63,792 nt of DNA, from NCBI GenBank assembly GCA_017415505.1, contig JAFQGG010000002.1:1-63792 (forward strand). Direction: 5' to 3'. The notes under the pieces are model-generated. The model did no database searches, was not told where the DNA came from, and worked only from the letters and a program-made list of their open reading frames with translations. This document shows, piece after piece, positions 53,850-61,626 of the stretch. A program made the translations under genes and the position numbers. Each line of letters opens with the position of its first letter. The stretch's first letter is position 1. The stretch comes from Clostridia bacterium (GTDB taxonomy: Bacteria; Bacillota; Clostridia; Christensenellales; Borkfalkiaceae).

Positions 53850-55007
53850 ATGGAAAGAAACGAAGCGATGCAAGCATTCAAAGAGATATTCGGCGCGGAC
53901 GCGGAAGACTTGTTCACGGCGGCGGGCAGAATTAACGTCATTGGCGAGCACGTCGATTATTGCGGGGGCAAAGTGTTCCCCGCCGCGCTCAATTTGCGCT
54001 GTAACGTTTACGGTCGCAAAGTGGGCGGAAATAAGATCCGTATGGCGTTTCGCGGGATCGAGGGGATCGTGGAGGTGGAAACGGACAAACTCGATTCCTA
54101 CCGCGATTTGAAAATCGGGAACTATCAAGCGGGCGTTGCTTACTTCCTGCAAGAAAAGGGCGTGGAAATCGTAGGTTGCGATTTGTATTACGACTGCACC
54201 GTACCGTTTGGTAGCGGGCTTTCGTCTTCCGCGGCGATCGAAGTGGCGACGGCGGTCACGCTTTGCGAATACGCGGGCGTTGCGTACGATAAAGTGGAAC
54301 TTGCGTTGCTTTCGCAAAAGGCGGAGAATAAATACGCGGGCGTAAACTGCGGGATTATGGACCAATTCGCTTCCGCGATGGGGAAAAAGAATCACGCCGT
54401 TTTGCTCGACTGTTCCACGCTTGAATACGAGTACGTGCCCTTGGAGCTTGGCGAGTACTGCCTCGTCGTGGCGAATTGCAACAAACCGCACAACCTCGTG
54501 GAAAGCAAATACAACGTGCGCCGTCAAGAGGTGGAAGTTGCGCTCAAAACCGTGCAAACGGTGAAGCCCGTGAAAAATCTTGCCGAGCTTTCGCCTGCGG
54601 ATTTTGCGGAAGTGAAATATTTGCTTTCGGGCGTGGTGGCAAAGCGCGCGGAGCACGTGGTTAGCGAATGCGACAGAGTGCGTCGCGCCGTTATCGCGTT
54701 GAAGGCGGGCGACTTGCACGAGCTTGGTAGACTTCTTAACGAAAGCCATTACAGCCTTCGCGACCTTTACGAGGTGACGGGCAAAGAACTCGATACCCTT
54801 TCCGCGCTCGCGAGAAAGGAAGCGGAGTGCCTTGGTTCGCGCATGATCGGCGCGGGGTTCGGCGGTTGCACCATTTCTATCGTCAAAAAGACGGCGGTGG
54901 CCGGCTTTATCCGTCGCGTAGGCACGGCGTACGCGGATGCGATCGGGTACAAGGCGAGCTTTTACGAAACCTCGATCGAGGACGGAATCACGGTGGAAAA
55001 ATTGTAA
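53850..55007 (+). CDS. galK: Galactokinase
   Basis: 385 residues. It phosphorylates galactose in the Leloir pathway. GHMP-kinase marks are GRINVIGEHVDYCGG, PFGSGLSSSAAIEVA and GAGFGGCTISIV; CGIMDQFASAMG holds the catalytic Asp. ACGAGGTG precedes the ATG. galM is at 32.75-33.78 kb; galT and galE are not in the window. glpK starts 21 nt later and may be co-transcribed. Confidence 0.95.
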   Translation: MERNEAMQAFKEIFGADAEDLFTAAGRINVIGEHVDYCGGKVFPAALNLRCNVYGRKVGGNKIRMAFRGIEGIVEVETDKLDSYRDLKIGNYQAGVAYFLQEKGVEIVGCDLYYDCTVPFGSGLSSSAAIEVATAVTLCEYAGVAYDKVELALLSQKAENKYAGVNCGIMDQFASAMGKKNHAVLLDCSTLEYEYVPLELGEYCLVVANCNKPHNLVESKYNVRRQEVEVALKTVQTVKPVKNLAELSPADFAEVKYLLSGVVAKRAEHVVSECDRVRRAVIALKAGDLHELGRLLNESHYSLRDLYEVTGKELDTLSALARKEAECLGSRMIGAGFGGCTISIVKKTAVAGFIRRVGTAYADAIGYKASFYETSIEDGITVEKL

Positions 55008-55028
55008 AAGCAAGGGGGCAGGGTTGAG

Positions 55029-56516
55029 ATGAGATACTTGCTTGCGTTAGATCAAGGAACGACTTCCTCGCGCGTGGTGCTCGTGGACGAACGGGGCGAG
55101 ATCGTTGCCCAGCTCGGACGGGAGTTTACGCAAATTTATCCCCGCGAGGGTTGGGTGGAACACGACCCTATGGAGATTTGGTCGAGTCAATACGGCGTGA
55201 TGATGGAGCTTGTCGCAAAAAGCGGTGTTTCTCCAAAAGATATCGTAGGGATCGGCATTACCAACCAACGGGAAACGACGGTCGTTTGGGATAAAAACAC
55301 GGGCAAGCCCGTGTACAACGCGATCGTGTGGCAATGCCGTCGGAGCGCGTCGCGCATTGAGGAGATCAAAAACCTCGGCTTGGCGGAAACCGTCCGCGAG
55401 AAGACGGGGTTGATCCCCGACGCGTATTTTTCCGCGAGCAAAATCGAGTGGATACTCAACAACGTAGCGGGCGCGCGCGAAAAGGCGGAGCGGGGCGAGC
55501 TGTTGTTCGGTACGGTGGATTCTTGGCTTATATGGAAACTCACGGGCGGAAAAGTGCACGCCACCGACGCGACGAACGCGTCGCGCACCATGCTGTTCAA
55601 TATCCGTAAAATGGATTGGGACGACGAGCTGTTACGGCTCTTTTCCGTACCGAAAAGTATGTTGCCGACGGTGCGCACCTCGGGCGAGATTTTCGGGTAT
55701 ACGAATATCGGCGGGGAGCGCGTGCCTATTGCGGGCGTGGCGGGCGACCAGCAATCCGCGCTGTTCGGGCAGGGCTGTTTTGAAAAGGGCGAAGCGAAAA
55801 ACACCTACGGCACGGGTTGTTTCTTGCTCATGAACACGGGCGAGGAATGTTTCAAAAGCGAAAACGGATTGCTCACGACGGTGGCGGCGACCCGCGCGGG
55901 GCAAAAACCGCAATACGCGCTCGAAGGGAGCGTGTTTATCGGCGGGGCGGTGATTCAATGGCTTCGCGACGAAATGCGCTTTTTGAGCGACAGTCGCGAC
56001 GCGGAATATTACGCGCAAAAAGTACCCGATACGGGCGGGGTGTATATCGTGCCCGCGTTTACGGGTTTGGGCGCGCCCTATTGGGACGCGTACGCACGCG
56101 GGAGCATTTTCGGGATTACGCGGGGTACGAAACGGGAGCATATCGTTCGGGCGGCGTAGGAATCGATTGCCTATCAATCGGCGGAGCTCGTAGAAGCCAT
56201 GGAGCGGGACGCGGGAGAAAAACTCCGTTCCTTGCGCGTGGACGGGGGCGCGTCGCGCGACGCGTTTTTAATGCAGTTCCAAGCGGATATTTTGAACGCG
56301 GAAGTCGTCAAGCCCGCGTCGCACGAAACGACCGCGCTCGGCGCGGCGTATTTGGCGGGGCTTACCGTGGGCGTTTGGAAGGACGAAAACGAGGTGCGTT
56401 CGCGCCAGCCGATTGAACGGCGGTATGCGCCGAATATGTCGGAAGATGCGCGAAAGGAAAAGCTTCGCAAGTGGCGCAAGGCGGTGGAACGCGCGCGCGG
56501 TTGGGAAGAACCGTAA
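55029..56516 (+). pseudogene. glpK: Glycerol kinase interrupted by an in-frame TAG
   Basis: The reading frame 55029-56516 would encode 495 residues, standard for GlpK, but codon 377 (56157-56159) is TAG. The frame before it has [30 protein letters not shown] and [13 protein letters not shown]; after it comes ESIAYQSAELVEAMERDAG, LRVDGGASRDAFLMQF and TTALGAAYLAG, all GlpK. Family members usually have Leu at the stop position (ATLESIAYQ), so TTG to TAG is the simplest cause. A downstream ATG at 56199 could restart a fragment. Options are a recent pseudogene, a sequencing error or readthrough. Confidence 0.92.
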
Positions 56517-56530
56517 CGGACGGAAGAAAG

Positions 56531-56568
56531 CCCCGCCCCGATTGCAAACGCAATCGGGGCGGGGTTTT
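56531..56568. terminator. Terminator after glpK
   Basis: A 15-bp stem (CCCCGCCCCGATTGC / GCAATCGGGGCGGGG) with loop AAAC, then TTTT. It lies between convergent genes. Confidence 0.88.
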
Positions 56569-56577
56569 CGTAGCTAC

Positions 56578-57921
56578 TTATAGTTTTCTCGCGAGAAAGA
56601 GCAAACGGCTCGTTTGATTGTCCTTGGGATTGACGGCAGTATGCGTGAGAAGCTTCGTGAGCGTTTTGGAAATCTCCGGCGCGGGAATCCCGATAGCAAG
56701 CAGTTCCTTGCCCGTCACGGCAAGTTGTTTTAAGGTAAGGGGCGCGCCCTCGGCTTGCATTTTTTGGAGGATTCGTTTCCACTTTTCAACGGTGGGCGCG
56801 GGGGAAAGAACGTCCGTACAGGCGGAATAATCCGCCTGTTTGAGCGCGAGCAGGTCGTCTAAAATTTCGCCGTGGGTCGCAAAGAAACGGCGGAGCTTGT
56901 TCTCGCCCGTTTGGCAATCGAAATCGTACATATGCAGACGGATAAGCGTTTCCGCTTGTACGAGCAGGCGTTTGGGGGCTTTGAGCAAAGAGAGGGCTTC
57001 TACCGCGAGGCGCGCGCCCTCTTCGGGGTGCGCGTAGGAATTGCCGTCCCGCTCCTTGCAAAAGGGTTTGCCCAAATCGTGCAAGAGGGCGATAAGCCGT
57101 AGGTTTCGAGGCGCGTACGACGCGGCGCGCAAGCTGTGTTCAAGGACGTCGTATTTATGGTAATCGGCGCGCTGTTGCATGCCCCTTCCGCGCGTAAGCG
57201 CGGGGAAAATTTCGTCGAGTACCCGCGTTTCGTCGAGTACTTTCAAGCCGATATAATGCCCGTTAGGTACGCCGTAACGCCCGTCGGCGCAAAGGATTGC
57301 GGTAAGCTCGGCGAAGATCCGTTCGGGGGAAACGTCGCGAAGAAGGTTGGCGTTGGCGGTTGCGCCTTGTAAACAGTCTGCGTCGGGGCGAAAGCCGAGC
57401 TGTGCGGAAAAGCGGGCAAGGCGCATAAGGCGCAGTCCGTCCTCGCCGAATACCTTTTCGGCGGGTGCGACGGTGGAAAGGCGTTTTTCGCGTAAGTCGG
57501 CGATCCCGCCCAAGGGGTCGGCGTATGCGCCTTTGGCGATATCGTAATAAATCGCGTTGACGGTGAAATCGCGACGGCGCGCGTCGAGCGTGATATCCGT
57601 CGTAAAGGTGATTTCCACGGGCGTATGCAAACCGCGGATATATTTATCCGAGCGGAAACAGCTGTACTCGAAATCGTTGTTTTCCCCGTCGGAAAGTTTG
57701 ACCGTGCCCGTGTTTTTATAGACGGCTTGGACGGTAAACCCCGCCCCGCGCGCGATTTCCACGAACCGTTCGGCGAGGGTGGGGGAACAAATATCCCAAT
57801 CGCGGGGCGTGCTTGCCGTAAGCCCCGCGAGGTGGTCGCGGACGCTTCCGCCTACGATATATAGGGGCGCGTTACAGGCGTTTGCCAAGCGCAAAAGGGA
57901 GGGTGGGAGTATTTTTTGCAT
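56578..57921 (-). CDS. cca: CCA tRNA nucleotidyltransferase
   Basis: 447 residues. It adds or repairs the 3' CCA of tRNAs. The head has LYIVGGSVRDHLAG and RDWDICSP, where the metal-binding DxD is D-W-D; then come RRDFTVNAIYYD and DPLGGIADLREKRL. An HD domain follows (about 245-340, LIALLHDLGKPFCKERDG), as in many bacterial CCA enzymes of class II. The one tRNA gene in the window already encodes CCA, so repair is the likely use for that tRNA. Confidence 0.93.
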   Translation of the reverse strand: MQKILPPSLLRLANACNAPLYIVGGSVRDHLAGLTASTPRDWDICSPTLAERFVEIARGAGFTVQAVYKNTGTVKLSDGENNDFEYSCFRSDKYIRGLHTPVEITFTTDITLDARRRDFTVNAIYYDIAKGAYADPLGGIADLREKRLSTVAPAEKVFGEDGLRLMRLARFSAQLGFRPDADCLQGATANANLLRDVSPERIFAELTAILCADGRYGVPNGHYIGLKVLDETRVLDEIFPALTRGRGMQQRADYHKYDVLEHSLRAASYAPRNLRLIALLHDLGKPFCKERDGNSYAHPEEGARLAVEALSLLKAPKRLLVQAETLIRLHMYDFDCQTGENKLRRFFATHGEILDDLLALKQADYSACTDVLSPAPTVEKWKRILQKMQAEGAPLTLKQLAVTGKELLAIGIPAPEISKTLTKLLTHTAVNPKDNQTSRLLFLARKL

Positions 57922-57990
57922 AAAAAACCTACTTTTTACAAAAATTTTTAATTTCTTTCACATTAAAAGTATATCAAAATCAAAAATAAA

Positions 57991-58019
57991 TTGCAATTCT
58001 TTGAAAAGTGTTGTATAAT
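57991..58019 (+). promoter_or_regulatory. Promoter of the lipid-kinase gene
   Basis: TTGCAA, a 17-nt spacer and TATAAT. A TTG at 58036 is in frame but lacks a ribosome site; the ATG at 58066 is preferred. Confidence 0.8.
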
Positions 58020-58065
58020 AGAAATATAAAAAACGTTGAATTTTTTTCAAACGAAGGAAAAGAAT

Positions 58066-58935
58066 ATGAAAACCTACCACATTATCACGAATCCCGTCGC
58101 GGGGAAAAATAAAGGGTTGAAAGCGTTGGAAGCGGTTCGTCGGGTTTTTGAAACGGCGAAGGTGAAGTTCAGCACGCATATCTCGAAAGGCGAAAAGGAC
58201 GCAACGAGTATCGCGCGCGCGCTGACCGAAGCGGGCGAAACGGAAATTATCGCCCTCGGTGGCGACGGCACGCTTCACGAGGTACTCAACGGACTTTCCG
58301 ACCCCTCGAAGTGTAACCTCGGTTTGATCCCGTCGGGTACGGGCAACGATTTTGCCGAGCACGCGGGGATTCCCATGGAGGCGGATAAGGCGGCGGAGCT
58401 TATTTTAAGGGGCGAGCCGAAGGAAACGGACTTTATCGAGGTCGGTGGCGTGCGCTGTATGAACGTGGCGGGGATCGGTATGGACGTGGACGTTTTGGAG
58501 CGTTGCAAAAAAGGAAAATTAAAAGGCAAGCTTAAATATTTATTGAGCCTCGTGCAAAGTTTGTTCGCGTTTAAGGGCTACGAGGTGGAGATTGAAAGCG
58601 AGGGCGTGGAAGAAAAACGCAACGTCTTGCTCGCGTCCGTTTGTAACGGTTCGCAATTCGGTGGCGGGATTCGCATTTGCCCCGTCGCCGATTCCACGGA
58701 TAAGAAACTCGACGTGGTAGCCGTGGACTGTATCGGCGGAAAGTTAAAAATCATTAAGGCGTTTTTGCAATTAATGAAAGGGAAGGTGTTAGAGCTTCCC
58801 GAAGCGTTGCACTATCTTTGCGATAGCGTGAAATTTAAGTGCCTTTCGCCTTGCTCGGTACAGCTCGACGGGGAATTGTATAAGGACTTGGATTTTACGG
58901 TGAAGCTTGGAAGCGGATTGCATTTCTACCGATAA
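58066..58935 (+). CDS. DagK/YegS-family lipid kinase
   Basis: 289 residues. The diacylglycerol-kinase catalytic domain shows ITNPVAGKNKG at the start, IIALGGDGTLHEVLNGL and LIPSGTGNDFAEHAGIP. The C-terminal part has SVCNGSQFGGGIRICP and SVQLDGE. It phosphorylates diacylglycerol or a related lipid with ATP. AAGGA precedes the ATG. The PP2C gene follows 32 nt later. Confidence 0.92.
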   Translation: MKTYHIITNPVAGKNKGLKALEAVRRVFETAKVKFSTHISKGEKDATSIARALTEAGETEIIALGGDGTLHEVLNGLSDPSKCNLGLIPSGTGNDFAEHAGIPMEADKAAELILRGEPKETDFIEVGGVRCMNVAGIGMDVDVLERCKKGKLKGKLKYLLSLVQSLFAFKGYEVEIESEGVEEKRNVLLASVCNGSQFGGGIRICPVADSTDKKLDVVAVDCIGGKLKIIKAFLQLMKGKVLELPEALHYLCDSVKFKCLSPCSVQLDGELYKDLDFTVKLGSGLHFYR

Positions 58936-58967
58936 GTAGGTAGCAGGTATTAGACGAAGAGGGTTTT

Positions 58968-60053
58968 ATGACTACGGGAACGTATAAAAAAATATTCGAC
59001 CGATTCCCCGAAGGGGTGTTCGTGTTCGACGATAAATTCCGCGTGCGGTTTGCCAACGCGGCGTTTCGGCGTTCCTTTGGCGAGGGTACGAAAGCAAAGG
59101 GCAAACTTTCCGAAGTGCTCGGTTGCGGGAAAGGCGTAAAGTGCGAGGACGGAAAACAATGCCACGGCTGTACGCTTCTTAAAATTATGCGCGAAGCCGT
59201 GCGCGATAAGACGGAAAAGACGGAAACGGTGGAAAAGGAAGTGAAGAGCCAAGGTCGCACGGATAAGGCGTCCGTGCGGATTCGCGTGTTTCCCGTAGAC
59301 GAAAAAGGTAAGCTGTTTTTGGGCTTGACCGCAGGGAGCTATCAGTCGGAAATGGAACGGGATTTGCTCTCCGCGCAACGCGTGCAACAAAGATTGTTGC
59401 CCGCGGGTAAAAGTATGGGCGGAGTACCGTATTCGTTTATGTATATTCCGTGTCTTGGCGTGGGCGGGGATTTGCCCGACGTGTACGAGTTGAACGGACA
59501 AACCTACGGCGTGCTCGCCGACGTTTCGGGAAAAGGCGTTTCCGCGGGTATGCTGTCCGCGTTCGTGAAAGCGGGATTTGATAGAAAACAGCCCGATTTG
59601 GGTAAGGCGCTTTCCACGCTCGCGGTAAAGTTCAACGAGCTTGGACAGGACGAACGCTCGTATATCACCGTCGCGGCGGTGCGAATCGATAAAAAGGAAC
59701 AAAAGCTCCGCTACGCGCTCGCGGGGCATAACGCGCCGATATTGCTTAAAAATTCGCTTGGGATTAACGAGATCGAAACGCCCGCGCCACCGATATCCAA
59801 TTGGATACCGGAATTTAGCTACCGCGAGAACGAATTGCCTTATACGCAGGGCGATTTGCTCGCGCTCGTCACCGACGGCGTGACGGAATGTATGAACGCC
59901 AAAGGGGAGCTTTTTGGGATCGAACGCACGGAAAGCGTGCTTATGCAGTCGCATAGCGCGGAGGACTTTATCGGGAAGTTGAAGACGGCACTCGGCGTTT
60001 TCAGCGGTGGAAAATTCTCGGACGATATCACGGCAATCGCGTTTGATTTATAA
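58968..60053 (+). CDS. PAS-PP2C (SpoIIE/RsbU-type) phosphatase
   Basis: 361 residues. The N-terminal PAS-like domain (about 1-115) contains RFPEGVFVFDDKFRVRFANAAF and a cysteine cluster C-GKGVK-C-EDGKQ-C-HG-C. After a short linker the SpoIIE phosphatase domain starts (QRVQQRLLP) with metal-binding GVGGDLPDVY, ADVSGKGVSAGM, LVTDGVTE and FSDDITAIAF. Such enzymes dephosphorylate anti-sigma antagonists. The four cysteines may bind metal or an iron-sulfur cluster and sense redox or gas; that is inference. No partner STAS or anti-sigma gene is nearby. Confidence 0.88.
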   Translation: MTTGTYKKIFDRFPEGVFVFDDKFRVRFANAAFRRSFGEGTKAKGKLSEVLGCGKGVKCEDGKQCHGCTLLKIMREAVRDKTEKTETVEKEVKSQGRTDKASVRIRVFPVDEKGKLFLGLTAGSYQSEMERDLLSAQRVQQRLLPAGKSMGGVPYSFMYIPCLGVGGDLPDVYELNGQTYGVLADVSGKGVSAGMLSAFVKAGFDRKQPDLGKALSTLAVKFNELGQDERSYITVAAVRIDKKEQKLRYALAGHNAPILLKNSLGINEIETPAPPISNWIPEFSYRENELPYTQGDLLALVTDGVTECMNAKGELFGIERTESVLMQSHSAEDFIGKLKTALGVFSGGKFSDDITAIAFDL

Positions 60054-60098
60054 TTTTCGAGTTTTTTTGAAGAAATCGAAAAAAATAGGCAAAAACAG

Positions 60099-60127
60099 TT
60101 GACAAAAGTAAAAAAAAGGCTTATACT
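60099..60127 (+). promoter_or_regulatory. Promoter of the tRNA-Arg transcription unit
   Basis: TTGACA, a 17-nt spacer and TATACT. The transcript would begin near 60134, run through the tRNA-like segment and end at the terminator after tRNA-Arg. Confidence 0.8.
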
Positions 60128-60155
60128 ATATAAGCATTTTGAAAGAAGATAGCAA

Positions 60156-60182
60156 GCACTGTTAGCGCAACAGGATAGAGCG
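60156..60182 (+). pseudogene. 5' half of a tRNA-Arg copy
   Basis: The 27 bases match the acceptor strand and D-arm of the intact tRNA at 60338 with two changes (GCACTGTTAGCGCAACAGG, then ATAGAGCG). The anticodon arm of the same copy appears 115 bp later at 60298-60319 and the T-arm is missing, so this is not a working tRNA. Confidence 0.75.
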
Positions 60183-60297
60183 ACGAGCTACCCGTAAAGC
60201 AAAGCATTGATAATGCTTTGTAGGGGCGAGATGAGCGAGCGCATAAGCGGGCGCGAGCGTTGACCGAACGCAACGAAAACCGCGCGTTGCGTGAGAA
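60183..60297 (+). ncRNA. Structured repeat element, copy 1
   Basis: A segment of about 115 bp splits the tRNA fragment. It forms hairpins CAAAGCATT-GAT-AATGCTTTG (60200-60220) and ACGCAACG...CGTTGCGT (60268-60292). The second copy at 60512 keeps both stems with paired substitutions. It would be transcribed with tRNA-Arg. Whether it is a functional RNA or a mobile repeat is not known. Confidence 0.55.
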
Positions 60298-60337
60298 GGT
60301 CTACGGAACCGAAGGCTATCAAATAAATTAAATATTT

Positions 60338-60414
60338 GCACTGTTAGCTCAACTGGATAGAGCGTTGGTCTACGGAACCAAAGGCTAGGAGTTCGAACCT
60401 CTTACGGTGCACCA
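60338..60414 (+). tRNA. tRNA-Arg (anticodon ACG)
   Basis: A cloverleaf with 7-bp acceptor GCACTGT/ACGGTGC (one wobble), D-arm GCTC...GAGC, anticodon stem TTGGT/ACCAA around CTACGGA (anticodon ACG, read CGN after inosine formation), T-arm with GTTCGAAC, discriminator A and encoded CCA (60412-60414). A terminator follows 4 nt later. Confidence 0.95.
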
Positions 60415-60417
60415 GGA

Positions 60418-60451
60418 AACACCCCTGCGACGTTGGTCGCGGGGGTGTTTT
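60418..60451 (+). terminator. Terminator after tRNA-Arg
   Basis: A 14-bp stem with one G-U pair (AACACCCCTGCGAC / GTCGCGGGGGTGTT), loop GTTG, T run. Confidence 0.88.
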
Positions 60452-60460
60452 CCTGCGTGC

Positions 60461-60479
60461 AAGAGCTTCGAACTCCTAT
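60461..60479 (-). repeat. Inverted fragment of the tRNA-Arg T-arm
   Basis: On the minus strand this reads ATAGGAGTTCGAAGCTCTT, matching the T-arm of the intact tRNA (60385-60403) at 17 of 19 positions. Confidence 0.65.
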
Positions 60480-60511
60480 GTAACGAGGTTGACGTCATAC
60501 GGAACGGAAGG

Positions 60512-60630
60512 ACGAGCTGCCCGTTAAGAAAAGCATTAATAATGCTTTTTAGGGGCGAGATGAGAGAGCGCATATGCAACGCGCGAACGGTGACCGAGCG
60601 CAAAGCAAACCGCACTTTGCGCGAGAAAAG
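60512..60630 (+). ncRNA. Structured repeat element, copy 2
   Basis: Closely similar to 60183-60297. It keeps the hairpins AAAAGCATT-AAT-AATGCTTTT (60529-60549) and GCGCAAAG...CTTTGCGC (60598-60622), and the shared loop AAACCGC. It is preceded by TACGGAACGGAAGG, like the tRNA anticodon arm, and followed by AGTTCGATTTGGGTGACGTGC-like T-arm/acceptor remains to about 60650. No promoter is seen for this copy. Confidence 0.55.
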
Positions 60631-60721
60631 AGTTCGATTTGGGTGACGTGCGTTTGTGTTTTTACGGCGTTTTTCGATAAAAAGATAACGGCGTGGTAGT
60701 TTTGCTATCACGCCGTCAATA

Positions 60722-61459
60722 TTAGTCTAATCTTGTAACCCAAGTTTTATCAAATTTTAATGCTTCTAAAATACTCGCTTTGTCTAATTTTTTAGGAACT
60801 CTTATTTTTAAGTGGTATCTCTCGTCGGGGATTTCTTCTATAATTGTGAATTGGCTTCCGTGTGGTTGCCAAGTAAATTTATGGATATGTTTATCTTTTG
60901 TATATCCTTCTAAATTACCGCGATTATTCCACTCAAAAGTATATTGGTCGGCATCATAACGAACGGTTTCTATTTCAAAAATCAAATATTCGCTATAATC
61001 TAAACCTTTAACCAAAACAACAGTTCGTGCAAATTTGAAATATTGTCGTATTCCTGAAACTCGTTCATTCCAAATATCCAAAACCATTTTTCCAATAGAA
61101 TTAGGTTTGGCTTCGGTTATTCTATCAACGCCAAAACTATATGTAGGGGAATTTCTACCGCTAATTAAACGTACAGTTTTTTGAGTAGCGATATTGCTAC
61201 TTGCTTTAACGGTTTTTGCACTCCAACAGCAATTATCTAATATTACGTCGTCCAATCCTACATTAGAAGGTCGCCATTCCGCCCCTATACAATTTGCAAA
61301 TATTTGCTCCCACTCATTCCCTTCCAAAGACATTGTATCTTTTGTTGCCAACATATAAACAATTTCTTCGGCAAATTTTTCAATAAAAGCGGAAGGAAAT
61401 TTATTCATTGGATAAGGTGGTACAGCCTTATTGACCGTTCTTAATTTAGGTTCAGCCAT
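60722..61459 (-). CDS. Probable type II restriction endonuclease
   Basis: 245 residues, AT-rich like the neighbouring methyltransferase. The segment GLDDVILDNCCWSAKTVK (Asp71, Asp75, Lys82, Lys85) fits a PD-(D/E)xK nuclease core with a variant x-x-K end. The N-terminal half has FIEKFAEEIVYMLATKD and GNEWEQIFA. The gene is divergent from an m5C methyltransferase 167 bp away, the usual arrangement of a restriction-modification pair. I cannot read the recognition site. A role other than restriction is possible but less likely. Confidence 0.7.
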   Translation of the reverse strand: MAEPKLRTVNKAVPPYPMNKFPSAFIEKFAEEIVYMLATKDTMSLEGNEWEQIFANCIGAEWRPSNVGLDDVILDNCCWSAKTVKASSNIATQKTVRLISGRNSPTYSFGVDRITEAKPNSIGKMVLDIWNERVSGIRQYFKFARTVVLVKGLDYSEYLIFEIETVRYDADQYTFEWNNRGNLEGYTKDKHIHKFTWQPHGSQFTIIEEIPDERYHLKIRVPKKLDKASILEALKFDKTWVTRLD

Positions 61460-61553
61460 AAAATCACTCCAATCGTTATTTTTAATATTATAACATATTT
61501 AATAAAAAAAGTATAGCGTTCTAAAATAATTTTGAATTATATTTGAATTTTCC

Positions 61554-61582
61554 TTGACATTTATTTTGGTTTGAGTTATACT
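61554..61582 (+). promoter_or_regulatory. Promoter of the methyltransferase gene
   Basis: TTGACA, a 17-nt spacer and TATACT. A small palindrome GAAG-TTTT-CTTC at 61589-61600 lies at the expected start of transcription and could be an operator. Confidence 0.75.
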
Positions 61583-61626
61583 AAATGTGAAGTTTTCTTC
61601 TCATAGTTGATAAAAGGAAATGAAAT

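Noticed and set aside
56157-56159. TAG as a sense codon in this organism
   Set aside because: TAG ends the permease gene at 10670-10672 in a normal overlap, and no other in-frame TAG was seen in conserved genes.
56199-56516. Separate gene downstream of the glpK stop
   Set aside because: Its sequence is the C-terminal end of GlpK in the same frame, so it is a fragment rather than an independent gene.
60183-60297. Group I intron in tRNA-Arg
   Set aside because: At about 115 bp it is too short for a self-splicing intron, no conserved core was seen, and it is not in the anticodon loop.
60156-60337. Second functional tRNA-Arg
   Set aside because: The acceptor 3' strand and T-arm are missing and the anticodon arm is 115 bp away.
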